From Carboxylicivirga caseinilyticus (lineage in GTDB: Bacteria > Bacteroidota > Bacteroidia > Bacteroidales > Marinilabiliaceae), in the NCBI GenBank assembly GCA_025499705.1, contig JAFMVE010000001.1, forward strand, positions 124,001 to 188,000: DNA of 64,000 nucleotides. Reading direction: 5' to 3'. The translations under genes were made by a program, and so were the position numbers. Position 1 is the first letter of the stretch; each line of letters begins with the position of its first letter. This document shows, one piece after another, positions 28,801 to 37,326 of the stretch. Below the pieces are notes generated by a model. It saw nothing but the letters and a program-made list of their open reading frames with translations. It had not been told where the DNA came from and ran no database searches.

Positions 28801-31800
28801 CCTGTATTACTAATGATCAATTCCTGGTCACTTATCTCATAAGAAAATAAATTTTCGGTAATCGACTCTGGCAAAGAAACTACAGGTGGATTAACCGCAT
28901 TTCCTAATAAAGGTATACTCAACTCAGCTTGATCAGGATCGGAACTGAAGATGGTTAATGTTTCTGTGTAGTACTGAGCAATTGTAGGTGAAAAGTTAAT
29001 TTTTACCTGAATATTATTACCTGGTTCTATTAAAGTCGTTGTATTAAAACTGGTAACAAAATCTGAATTACTTGTTTGTATATCTGTTACTTCCAGGTTT
29101 CGTGTGCCAGTGTTTCTAATAGTAATTAGCAAAGAGTCGGTATAATCGATAAATGTTTTAGGAAAGTAAACATTGCTAACAGTTTCAATATTTTCGATTC
29201 CGGTTAAATCCAAACGAAGAGGAATTAGTGTGGCAATATTGTCAGGATCGTTTGTATTTAGCTTTACATCAGCGATGTAGGTGCCTTCCAACATATTTTC
29301 AGTATTGATTGAATAATCAAGACCACCTTCGCTGTTACTTTCAACTGATACCCAATTGGTATTAACTGTTATCCAGCTGTGAGACATGGATAAATGCCAT
29401 TTTAAAGCATTCTCAAACAAAATGGTATTGGGTTCATAACTATATTTTGTTCCTATAAAAACTTCATCACTGACAAACAAAATTTTACCATTATTGTATG
29501 TTGTTGCAGCAGCATAAATTTTGTTACTATAATCAATTAACAACGGGGTTGCTTCATTTTCGGTATAAATAGAAGCCAATGCGCTGGTTCCTATGCTATA
29601 ATTGGTTATTCCGTTTGTAACTGGATGATCGGTTATGGTAGCACTTCCGTAATTGCAGTTATCATTCAATACTGTTATTCCTGTTCCCGAGAAGATAGGC
29701 TCGTACATGTATAGTGCCTCATCTCCGTTACCAATTAGCAGACCACCATCGGATATCCATTTTTGTATTTCATTAGCATACATATATAACCAATCAGAGG
29801 CATCATCAATAACAAGCACGTCAATGGTGTCAAGTGCTGTGGAATAGTTGTAACTGTTTAATAGCATGGTTCTTGCTCCACTCGCAATTAATTCAGCATT
29901 GACATATGAATAATATGACAGATCAAATCCTGAAAATGCAACATTAAGTCCTTTGTAAGTATCAGTAAGTGGTATTTGAATATTATTCGTACCTGTTATG
30001 TCCAAACTTTCATCATCACTCAAGGTATAAACTGTGGCTGAATAAAACTCAGGTGTAGTTGATGAAAATTCATCTTTTTTATAGGATGCCTGTACTTCTC
30101 CGTTAAACATTAAAATTCCACCATTCCCGTTGCTTAAAGGTATTGCATCATCGAATGTTTCACCACTAATCATTTCTATTCTGATTGTATCAGCAGAAAC
30201 AGATAGGACAGGAGCTGCATCAACAGTAATGGTTTTTGTTATTGTGTCTGATGAAGTACAATTTTTGGCAATTAGTGTTACGTCGAAGTCTCCAGCCTGC
30301 AAGTAACTATGAACAGGATTTTGCTCGCCACTAATCGAATCATCACCAAAATTCCAGATCCATTGATAAGGCTCATTCAGTGATTGATCTTCAAATAAAT
30401 ACTCAAATAAGATTGGAATATTGTTTTTGGGCTGAGCAAAATCGGCAATAACGGGATTTCCATCACCATATTCATCGGATATCCAGGTTATTTCGAAACC
30501 TGAACTTGTTACAGATCCATCGGAACTAAATGACAGGAATACTTCACCATTCGTTGTGTTCAATACCTGTGGTAAAGTAATGTTTCCTCTTAATTCTGCA
30601 AGTAATGTGGCTGATGCAGAATTACCATCATAGATATTTAAATAATCGCAGCAGCTCTCGGTAGAAAATGATTCTATTGATAGTTGTATAGATTTTGCAC
30701 AATCCGGCTGTATAAGAAATGTATAATTTTCGCTGTTAGAATAATTACCGCTTGGACCTCCCGAATCATATAGTTTACCACTTGGTAGGGTGGTATTGTT
30801 TTGGCTACCCATATTGATGGAGTTAACCACATTGTAGGTTTTGGTAATTGTATCGGTTCCATAACTATTTGTAACGGCCAGCGAAATAGTTTTGATACCG
30901 TCTTGGCTGAAAATCAATTGAGGATTCTGTTCCACCGAAGTGGCAGGGTTTCCCCCTTTAAAAGTCCAGCTGTATTGGTCAGGTAAATTTTTAGAATTGT
31001 CTGAGAAAGTGATGACTTCTCCTGGAAGTCCCACACTTGGTGTTACCGTAAAATCAGCAATTGGGGCATTGGTGTTGGCTGTAAGAAAAACTGTGTAATC
31101 TTCATACTGACCATACCTTGAGGTGGTTTCACCATTGGTTAAAGTTGAATAGCCAGCTAGTTCTGAACCAACTCTCAGTCGAATAGGTGAGTCGTAAATA
31201 CTTCCACGAGGAATTGTCACAGTGCCTAAATGAGTTACATTGTTGGTTGATTTGTAAATTAATTCAGTCGCGTCAATAAATGCACCGTCTCCATCCAGAT
31301 CCAGCCAAACATAAACATCTTCGTAGGTTGCTGTATAAGTGTAAATAGTATAAGTACTTCCTTCGGTTAAAATGGCTCTTTTGCTACAACTAAAATCTTC
31401 ATACCCCATTATTGATCCTTCTGAAGAGTTATACATTTCTGCAAGGGAGAAGTATAAGATTCCTCTCGATCCGGGATATAATGTTCCGGGTGTTGCCGAC
31501 GGGGGAACCGGACCACCATCATTTGTTACTATTATATAATCTTCTTTAGCTAAAGAGTCTTTCCCAACACAAGCGCCATCTCCTGTTGCAGTTAATGAAA
31601 CAGTATAGGTGCCTTCAGTTGTAAATTCATAACTTGGATTTGCTTCAGTGCTGAAAAGAGTATTGTCAATGTACCATTCGTAATTTGTTGCCTGGTAACT
31701 ATTGTTTTCAAAGGTAATACTTACCGGAGCCTGACACGAATATATTTGTGAGGCTGTAAATTCAGCTCTGATTGCACCGTCGAATACATTACCAACCCCC

Positions 31801-33395
31801 ACAGCGTGCCAGGCGTTGGTTACTTCAATTACTTCGTTGGAACATGCTCCGTATAAATCTGTTGCAGCTAAAATAGAGTAGTATCGGGCCGAATAATAAC
31901 CGGAATAAGGTGTAAGATAAACGGTTAATGTACGGTAGGCAATAGCTTCTGCAGCGTCCATTCCAATTGAATGAACTATGTATTGTTGACCGAGATCGTT
32001 CGTTCCGTCTCCTCCTTCACATAATAAATAAAACCAGTAATTCTGTACCGATGAATTATAATGAACTCCTCCATTATCATATGATCCGGTATACCAATAA
32101 TTGCCTTGATACGTATCAGGTAATGAGTAATCGTTTGGATTTTCCATACTTCTGAAAGGAATCCCGTTTACATTGGTTTGTTCACCCATCAGGTAGTTGG
32201 CAGTAGCCGGATTGGCATAAAAGTCAATGGCTGTGCCAAATATATCGCTAAAAGACTCGTTAAGCGCACCCGATTCATATTCATATACCAGATCAGCCGT
32301 AAAACTGGTTAATCCATGAGTAATTTCATGTCCAACAATTTCAAGGCTTGTAAACGGATAGTATTCCACTCCATCGCCATCGCCGTACGTCATACATTGG
32401 CCGTCCCAAAAAGCATTGGCATAGTTATATGAGAAGTGTACATAGCTGTTAATAACATAGCCATTATCATCGATAGAATTACGGTTGAATTTTTCCAGGA
32501 AATAATCATAGGTTTTTTCCGATCCGTAATGTGCATCATATGCGGGTCGATCTATAACTACATCCCAAACATTGTCGCCATCGGTAAATTCAGTTGCTGA
32601 TGAATAACTTGTTCCGTTGTTAAGATTAAAGGTTGATATACCTAACCCTCTGGACGTTTCAGTTAATGTGTATGTGCTTCCGTCGTAATCGGCAGTTATA
32701 TTAACATTGCCACTGTACTGAGTTTGTGCTGTTCCAATTGCATCGGTATTGTGGATGCGTGATATCCGTTTAACAACCTGCTCATTCTCGGCGCTTATGT
32801 AAACATATTCACGAGTTAATGGAGCAAGCGAATAAACATCAACTTTATAGCATAAATACAATTGGTTGTTCACAGGCAGGTAAACCAGTTCTGCAGATGG
32901 ATAAAGAGATTTATTGTTAGTCCATAGATACTCTTTGGAAGGTGTACTTGTTATAGCTTTTTCAATGGCGTTTGATTCATTGATGTAATTGCGGACCGGG
33001 CCATAATCCTGGTTTACAATTTTTCCATTGGCGCTTTTTAAAATGCCGCTTGAAAAGTGTGAGATAAAATACATGCCTTCAACCGGAATGTTATTGTAAT
33101 AAAGTTGATTTTTAATATGAATCTCACCTTTTGAATCCCGGTTTTTGGCAACCTCCTTTAGTTTATATTTTTCGCCGAGGTTAAGCGCTTGTGTTAAGGT
33201 GCTCAGATGGTCAGTAGCTGTCGATTTTAGAATATTGGTATTGAATTCGATATATTCAATTAATTTACTTTCTTCATCTATTTTTAAATGAGTACTACCC
33301 GGAACAATTGAATTTGCAGCAGATCCTGAGAATTCCTGACCTGTTAAATTTGCTAATGTTATAAACAGACCAATAATAAGTATAATTCGTTTCAT
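25881..33395 (-). CDS. Giant secreted M4 (thermolysin-like) metallopeptidase with T9SS sorting domain
   Basis: 2504 residues. In order: signal peptide (1-19); FTP/propeptide region (about 30-215); M4 domain with zinc motif His356-Glu-Ile-Thr-His360 (VGHEITHGL) and third ligand Glu380 (GALNESFSDIFG); PKD (about 545-625); GEVED-like (640-775); PKD (777-858); CUB-like (865-975, with CCDYLNIYDG); PKD (983-1060); then repeated beta-sandwich (choice-of-anchor/BACON-like) units into which alpha/beta domains appear inserted near 1145-1335, 1555-1745 and 1955-2170; two cadherin-like domains (2232-2415); and a C-terminal T9SS type A sorting domain (RLIPNPVEDQF to VYLVKMTF). It should cross the outer membrane by T9SS and act outside the cell on proteins. 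It stands alone with its own terminator. Confidence 0.93.
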   Translation of the reverse strand: MKRIILIIGLFITLANLTGQEFSGSAANSIVPGSTHLKIDEESKLIEYIEFNTNILKSTATDHLSTLTQALNLGEKYKLKEVAKNRDSKGEIHIKNQLYYNNIPVEGMYFISHFSSGILKSANGKIVNQDYGPVRNYINESNAIEKAITSTPSKEYLWTNNKSLYPSAELVYLPVNNQLYLCYKVDVYSLAPLTREYVYISAENEQVVKRISRIHNTDAIGTAQTQYSGNVNITADYDGSTYTLTETSRGLGISTFNLNNGTSYSSATEFTDGDNVWDVVIDRPAYDAHYGSEKTYDYFLEKFNRNSIDDNGYVINSYVHFSYNYANAFWDGQCMTYGDGDGVEYYPFTSLEIVGHEITHGLTSFTADLVYEYESGALNESFSDIFGTAIDFYANPATANYLMGEQTNVNGIPFRSMENPNDYSLPDTYQGNYWYTGSYDNGGVHYNSSVQNYWFYLLCEGGDGTNDLGQQYIVHSIGMDAAEAIAYRTLTVYLTPYSGYYSARYYSILAATDLYGACSNEVIEVTNAWHAVGVGNVFDGAIRAEFTASQIYSCQAPVSITFENNSYQATNYEWYIDNTLFSTEANPSYEFTTEGTYTVSLTATGDGACVGKDSLAKEDYIIVTNDGGPVPPSATPGTLYPGSRGILYFSLAEMYNSSEGSIMGYEDFSCSKRAILTEGSTYTIYTYTATYEDVYVWLDLDGDGAFIDATELIYKSTNNVTHLGTVTIPRGSIYDSPIRLRVGSELAGYSTLTNGETTSRYGQYEDYTVFLTANTNAPIADFTVTPSVGLPGEVITFSDNSKNLPDQYSWTFKGGNPATSVEQNPQLIFSQDGIKTISLAVTNSYGTDTITKTYNVVNSINMGSQNNTTLPSGKLYDSGGPSGNYSNSENYTFLIQPDCAKSIQLSIESFSTESCCDYLNIYDGNSASATLLAELRGNITLPQVLNTTNGEVFLSFSSDGSVTSSGFEITWISDEYGDGNPVIADFAQPKNNIPILFEYLFEDQSLNEPYQWIWNFGDDSISGEQNPVHSYLQAGDFDVTLIAKNCTSSDTITKTITVDAAPVLSVSADTIRIEMISGETFDDAIPLSNGNGGILMFNGEVQASYKKDEFSSTTPEFYSATVYTLSDDESLDITGTNNIQIPLTDTYKGLNVAFSGFDLSYYSYVNAELIASGARTMLLNSYNYSTALDTIDVLVIDDASDWLYMYANEIQKWISDGGLLIGNGDEALYMYEPIFSGTGITVLNDNCNYGSATITDHPVTNGITNYSIGTSALASIYTENEATPLLIDYSNKIYAAATTYNNGKILFVSDEVFIGTKYSYEPNTILFENALKWHLSMSHSWITVNTNWVSVESNSEGGLDYSINTENMLEGTYIADVKLNTNDPDNIATLIPLRLDLTGIENIETVSNVYFPKTFIDYTDSLLITIRNTGTRNLEVTDIQTSNSDFVTSFNTTTLIEPGNNIQVKINFSPTIAQYYTETLTIFSSDPDQAELSIPLLGNAVNPPVVSLPESITENLFSYEISDQELIISNTGQSSLSIDSIKIEHFNSITGLVADTNHVELLGHTIMCYEGSSASNFVSTLLSYGATAQYSSYLDTTSLDADVLYYSGNYSLNTNRADFLKRWVKAGHGLFIDVMYNNGQFDALLEGTGISISQNSYAGGLTTDISDHPITYGITQYHTDYSNSIITEDENDAIIKDNYGNVMVAVKEFGNGRIVISNVNTQIFPSNPLTAFGINAVRWLANKNSWLWVKNYPTDSIGANQSHAMAVRFDAAGLLEGQYNAEIRMTTNDPVNPVKTVEAQLNVTGIASVQFLTDTLYFGNVFTGTEKTISTSVFNAGTKDLEISNIFTDHEYFTVDDTIYTIPPREYRTLNVKYAPLATGNHDACLILQSNTANEYDTLQLSGYGYNPPVINISPDTINIKKRYEDAFSTETITIDNLLGGYTLNYDVAVRYKDDIYSSNVELETIKDSLINNGYTISNIIPNRFDFSGGTSSYYISDGGSDMYDVGNYLNTNYANRIYYSNNTIQTSAAFGVGGKYFTTKLNGLFILVADMNNVSEFYTSGSLGADGLGVAEGEIITMKKGVKTFKGFIKRVYNSGDPSVNHLIIIENDENVSHTFNTNTNYDEDKVSNLQNVKRIHYLLFAGTSSSYISKQAFETIMDTYLNVINSQSGWIAIDHENGTVEAGNSNTLLAGIEPYELGEGHYEAEVVIRSNDPVNPEVSTVVQLHIFNNLPPYLTNPIGNKIIYSTYNDVIDLNNVFVDADGDQLYYTVTSSDNSIVFPVLNNGHELHLTPISNGIANIEITCTDNNWEPVYDSFDVLVQQNNRPVVISALQNIELNPASPDITLLLSSYFSDPDGDNLTYRISMSKQNIVTYDAGGDIAIFNAETNGATIITVTADDGRNGTVSQSFIITVKDISTGIGNYSLNQFRLIPNPVEDQFIIELDKPRQIESISLISSDGTEMIIAYTSNELEVEMNASALKPGVYLVKMTFDDECAFVRMIKK

Positions 33396-33622
33396 AAAAG
33401 TGGATTAAGGCTTGAATTAAATAAATGAAAGTATAAAATTATAGTTAAATTACAAACTTCCTCTTTTGATCCCTCATGTTGAGATATCGTAATTAGTATA
33501 AAATGAATTTAAATAAGCACATTTATCAATGTATTGTGTTTGTTTGGTGCTATTTTTGAGATTGTTTATCAAATGTATTTGGTTAAATAGAATTATTGAA
33601 AAAAGTTCATTCTATAAAATCA

Positions 33623-33652
33623 TTGTCATTAACGTGTCAAATATTATCTTTA
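33623..33652 (+). promoter_or_regulatory. Promoter TTG-N19-TATCTTTA before a small ORF and the MOSC gene
   Basis: TTG at 33623-33625 and TATCTTTA at 33645-33652 are separated by 19 bases, close to the Bacteroidota -33/-7 layout with one mismatch in the -7 box. Transcription would start around 33659, about 15 bases before the small ORF. The rest of the divergent gap 33396-33622 is AT-rich with nothing else I can name. Confidence 0.5.
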
Positions 33653-33673
33653 CTAAACCTTAATCCACAAAAT

Positions 33674-33793
33674 AATGAATGAGCAACGTGTACCCATTAA
33701 ACTAGTCAGACGAAGACTAAAGTTTCCACATTACTTTATAACCTATCAGGTTGTTGTAATAATCTTAGTTTTGCTACTTTTGATTATCAAATA
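33674..33793 (+). CDS. Small single-pass membrane protein, 39 residues
   Basis: The ORF starts MNEQRVPIKLVRRRLKFPHY and continues with a hydrophobic helix (VVVIILVLLLLIIK) ending at the stop codon. The N terminus is strongly basic, so the N-in membrane orientation is likely. It is the first frame after a promoter-like element at 33623-33652, and the MOSC gene begins 25 bases after its stop, so it may be the first gene of that operon. It is short enough that the frame could arise by chance. I recognise no family. Confidence 0.5.
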
Positions 33794-33818
33794 GGTATAA
33801 TCAAAAAATAAATCCAAA

Positions 33819-34616
33819 ATGTACTTGACACAGATTACTGTTTATCCTATAAAGTCGATGGGAGGCGTTCGCATGCAACAATGTGAACTGGATGATTTTG
33901 GATTAAAGTATGACAGACGCTGGATGGTGGTTGATACTGAAGGTAATTTTGTTACACAGAGGCAAAATGCACATATGTGCTTCTTTGTAGTTGAATTAGA
34001 TGAAAAGGGCCTTGAAATAAAAAACCGTCAGTTCCCTGGCTGGAGTTTACATGTTCCTTTCCAGCTTGTTAGTGAACGAACTATGGATGTAAAAGTCTGG
34101 AGCGATGTTATTAAGGCCCGGATAGTTGATGAAAACATCGACAGAGAACTAAGCAAAATATTTGAGCATCAGGTTCATTTGGTAATGATGCCTGATGATG
34201 CAATTAGGAGGGTAGATACGCGGTATGCACCTGAAGGTTCACAAACAGCTTTCAGTGATGGTTATCCACTTTTAATAATTAGTGAAGAATCGCTTGACTT
34301 ACTAAATACAAAATTGGATACCAGTGTTGAAATGGAGCGCTTCAGACCTAATCTGGTGATTTCAGGAGGGGAACCTCATACTGAAGATAGGAAGGGCAGG
34401 TGGAAAATTGGTGAAGCCCTGTTTGAGGGAGTAAAACCATGTTCACGCTGCGTAATTACTACAATCAACAGAGACACGGCTGAAAAAAGTACCGAACCCT
34501 TAAAAACCTTATCAACTTATCGGTTACAAAGAGGGAAGGTGATGTTTGGTATGAATTTGCTACATAAGACCAAAGGAACTGTTAGAGTCGGGGATTCTGT
34601 TGAATTTATGGATTGA
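33819..34616 (+). CDS. MOSC domain protein with N-terminal beta-barrel (MOSC_N)
   Basis: 265 residues. The N-terminal MOSC_N beta-barrel begins YLTQITVYPIKSMGGVRMQQ, followed by GLKYDRRWMVVD. The C-terminal MOSC domain contains FRPNLVISGG and the conserved Cys in GVKPCSRCVITTIN, close to the site that handles the molybdenum cofactor sulfur in related proteins. Family members (YcbX, mARC) carry or sulfurate the molybdenum cofactor and reduce N-hydroxylated compounds. There is no fused ferredoxin domain as in E. coli YcbX. It is 9 kb from modBC; a functional link through molybdenum is only suggestive. Confidence 0.88.
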   Translation: MYLTQITVYPIKSMGGVRMQQCELDDFGLKYDRRWMVVDTEGNFVTQRQNAHMCFFVVELDEKGLEIKNRQFPGWSLHVPFQLVSERTMDVKVWSDVIKARIVDENIDRELSKIFEHQVHLVMMPDDAIRRVDTRYAPEGSQTAFSDGYPLLIISEESLDLLNTKLDTSVEMERFRPNLVISGGEPHTEDRKGRWKIGEALFEGVKPCSRCVITTINRDTAEKSTEPLKTLSTYRLQRGKVMFGMNLLHKTKGTVRVGDSVEFMD

Positions 34617-34622
34617 TAATAT

Positions 34623-34655
34623 AAAAAAAAGCTGCTTCGGTTGAGGAAGCAGCTT
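34623..34655. terminator. Terminator between the MOSC gene and yfhO
   Basis: AAAGCTGCTTC and GAAGCAGCTTT surround a short loop, with a run of eight T residues on the minus strand. It clearly ends the YfhO gene and may also act on the convergent MOSC gene. Confidence 0.85.
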
Positions 34656-34675
34656 TATATAATTATCTGTTCAGA

Positions 34676-37174
34676 TTAAGCTTTTTTATTCTTCCAGATC
34701 CAGAACCCTGCTCCTGCAATTAATAACAGAATAAGAATCGAACTGATAGCTGCCAACCATTGACCAGTATAAAAACTTTTCGGTTCAAATTTAAATTCAA
34801 TGGTGTGGCTTCCTTCCGGAATCATTAGACCACGCAGAACGTAATTGGCTCTGAAATGCTCAACTTTATTACCATCGATATATGCATTCCATCCTTTATC
34901 GTAATAAACATCGCTAAAAACAGCAATCTGCTTTTGTGGTGTGTTTGTTTCGAAAATCAATTTATTTGGCGCATAACTCATTAGATTAATGCTGCCCTGA
35001 ATAGAATCTGCCGAATAACCATTCACCTGATCTGTAAAACGTTCATCAACAACAGCAGTCGTATGTAGGTTAACACCACCAATTGCTGCAATTTCTTCAT
35101 CAGCATTGGCAACTATTTTTACTTTATTCACAAACCATGCATTACCCATGTAAGATGGGTTAAAAACGGGTGCAGCTCCCGGATTATAAATGATATACTT
35201 GGTATTCATCATATTCAGGATTGGCATGTTTTCCAACTCCTCTTCCAATTCACCAATGGTTTGAGCCTTTTGCAATGTTTGCATCAAGGTTTGCCAGTTG
35301 TTATAGATATATCGGTCATATAAGTCCTGATAACGGCGTAATTTGGCACCGTGGAACCCACCAACAGATTTGTGCCAATAAGGTGTAAAACCATCCTTAA
35401 ATGGATCGCGATAGATTGGAAATACACGATAATACAAATCCTGATCTTTTAAAATTGCTTCATCGGCTTTTGACTTGGCAAATTCTTCTTTTGCTTTGGT
35501 CTTGGATTCGAATTTATCGTTGTTTAAGTAACGCTTATCAACTCCCCATAAGTCAATGAAGATAAGAATGGCAAATCCCCAGATAATGTAACGAGAAGCC
35601 AGTTTATTTTGTGAATAAAGCCATAAAGAAGCAGAACCAATAAGAATAAAGATAAACGATCGCCAGGCATCAGAAGTCATTAAATACTGACGTGCTGCAA
35701 TAAGATTATCCTGCAGTAATTTATACATCATTGCCTGATCGCCACCTTGTTTTATTTGAGCAGAGATAGCATCTGCTTCCTGAGGACTTAGAAAATCATA
35801 AATTCCAAAAATGCTCGGAATCAATGCAAAGAGTAGACTGATACCTCCGGTTAATCCGAAAGCAATTAAAAACCATTTGCTATCCTGTTTAATTAATTCC
35901 GGCTTTTCTATAACCGTTTTCAAGCCCAGAAATCCCAGAACAGGCATGGTAAACGATGCAATTACCAATGCCATTTCAACGGTTCTGAATTTATTGTATA
36001 GAGGGAAATTATAGAACATGAAGTGATTAAATGCTTCAAAGTTTTTTCCCCATGCCAGCATTATTGATAAAATAGTTGCAGCAATCAGCCACCACTTCTC
36101 TTTTCCTTTGTAATAAAACGCTCCAATAAAGAATAAGAAGCAAATAAGAGCTCCGGCATAAACCGGCCCACTTGTAAATACCCGACCACCCCAATATTGG
36201 CTCGATTGGCCAACATATTCTTTTAACCGATTGTCGACATTTTCCATTGCGCCTTCATTGGTTGCCAAAGGTTCTGATGCACCACCTACAATGTTTGGAA
36301 TCATTAATGTAAGTGTCTCGTGCAATCCATAGCTCCAGCTGAAAGCATAATCAATATCCAAACCGGAATGCTCTTTTTCGCCATCTTTGGCGCTTAATTC
36401 AGAAGCTCCTCTGATGGATTCTTTACCGTATTCGTAGGTTGTAATCAGGTTTGTGACATTGGGCAAAATAGCCAGTAAGGCAGCTAAACCCAGAACAGCT
36501 GAAGTTTGAGTAAATGCTTTCAGGGCTTTTTCTCTGATGGCATAAATTAGCTTTGCTATTATGATGACCAGCACCATTAAAGCAAGATAGTACGTTATCT
36601 GCACATGATTGTAGGCTATTTCCATACCGAGAGCTACCGTAGTAATTAAACCACCCAGCCATTTATTACGGTTATAGGCATATAAAATACCCGCAACCAC
36701 TGGCGCCATCAGGGCGATGGCATATGTTTTGGTGATATGTCCGGCAATAATTATGATGAGGTTATATGACCCAAAAGCAAAAGCAATGGCACCTACAACG
36801 CTCAGCCAGTTATCAATACGAAGGCTTAACAATAAAAGATAAAAGCCCAGCATATACAGAAATACAATAGCAACTGTTTCGTAAGGCAGGTTTAATCGCG
36901 TGAAACGATTCAGGTAACTAAAAAGATTTTTTGAAGAATCGCCTCTGATCTGATAAGCTGGCATTCCACCAAACATGGAATTGGTCCACATTGATTTTTC
37001 TCCGCTTTGCTTTTCAAAATCAACCAGTTCTTTCGACATGCCAATGGCATGAGAGTTATCGAGTTGAGGTAATTTTTTACCTTCCAGTACGGGGGTAAAA
37101 TAAGATACGCTAAGAACAATGAAAATAAGAATGGCACCTAAGTAGGGTAGTAGGGCTTTTATTCTGTCAATCAT
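34676..37174 (-). CDS. YfhO family membrane protein
   Basis: 832 residues with about a dozen transmembrane segments, one near the N terminus (IKALLPYLGAILIFIVLSVS), a run of segments between about 95 and 440, one near 505-550 and a last one at the C terminus (LAAISSILILLLIAGAGFWI). A large extracytoplasmic region follows residue 550. The YfhO signature is visible as SMFGGMPAYQI and NSMF in the first loop, YDKGWNAYIDG and VPEG-like IPEGSHTIEFKFEP near the C terminus. YfhO proteins have a GT-C-like fold and are thought to transfer sugars or modify surface polymers such as lipoteichoic acid in Firmicutes; the substrate in Bacteroidota is unknown. Confidence 0.9.
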   Translation of the reverse strand: MIDRIKALLPYLGAILIFIVLSVSYFTPVLEGKKLPQLDNSHAIGMSKELVDFEKQSGEKSMWTNSMFGGMPAYQIRGDSSKNLFSYLNRFTRLNLPYETVAIVFLYMLGFYLLLLSLRIDNWLSVVGAIAFAFGSYNLIIIIAGHITKTYAIALMAPVVAGILYAYNRNKWLGGLITTVALGMEIAYNHVQITYYLALMVLVIIIAKLIYAIREKALKAFTQTSAVLGLAALLAILPNVTNLITTYEYGKESIRGASELSAKDGEKEHSGLDIDYAFSWSYGLHETLTLMIPNIVGGASEPLATNEGAMENVDNRLKEYVGQSSQYWGGRVFTSGPVYAGALICFLFFIGAFYYKGKEKWWLIAATILSIMLAWGKNFEAFNHFMFYNFPLYNKFRTVEMALVIASFTMPVLGFLGLKTVIEKPELIKQDSKWFLIAFGLTGGISLLFALIPSIFGIYDFLSPQEADAISAQIKQGGDQAMMYKLLQDNLIAARQYLMTSDAWRSFIFILIGSASLWLYSQNKLASRYIIWGFAILIFIDLWGVDKRYLNNDKFESKTKAKEEFAKSKADEAILKDQDLYYRVFPIYRDPFKDGFTPYWHKSVGGFHGAKLRRYQDLYDRYIYNNWQTLMQTLQKAQTIGELEEELENMPILNMMNTKYIIYNPGAAPVFNPSYMGNAWFVNKVKIVANADEEIAAIGGVNLHTTAVVDERFTDQVNGYSADSIQGSINLMSYAPNKLIFETNTPQKQIAVFSDVYYDKGWNAYIDGNKVEHFRANYVLRGLMIPEGSHTIEFKFEPKSFYTGQWLAAISSILILLLIAGAGFWIWKNKKA

Positions 37175-37252
37175 GATTTTATTTTTTATTTGACGTGAAA
37201 ATACACATACTAATTGTAAACAAAAAGAGTATAGGTATTTCAGTTGATCGAA

Positions 37253-37284
37253 AACAAAAACCCGCTAATCTATATCAGCGGGTT
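37253..37284 (-). terminator. Terminator after glycyl-tRNA synthetase gene
   Basis: On the minus strand AACCCGCT and AGCGGGTT form an eight-base stem with a ten-base loop, followed by TTTGTTTTC. It lies 43 bases after the stop codon. Confidence 0.8.
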
Positions 37285-37326
37285 AGTTATATGCTAAAAG
37301 GTGTATTTACTTTTAGAAATCAGAAC

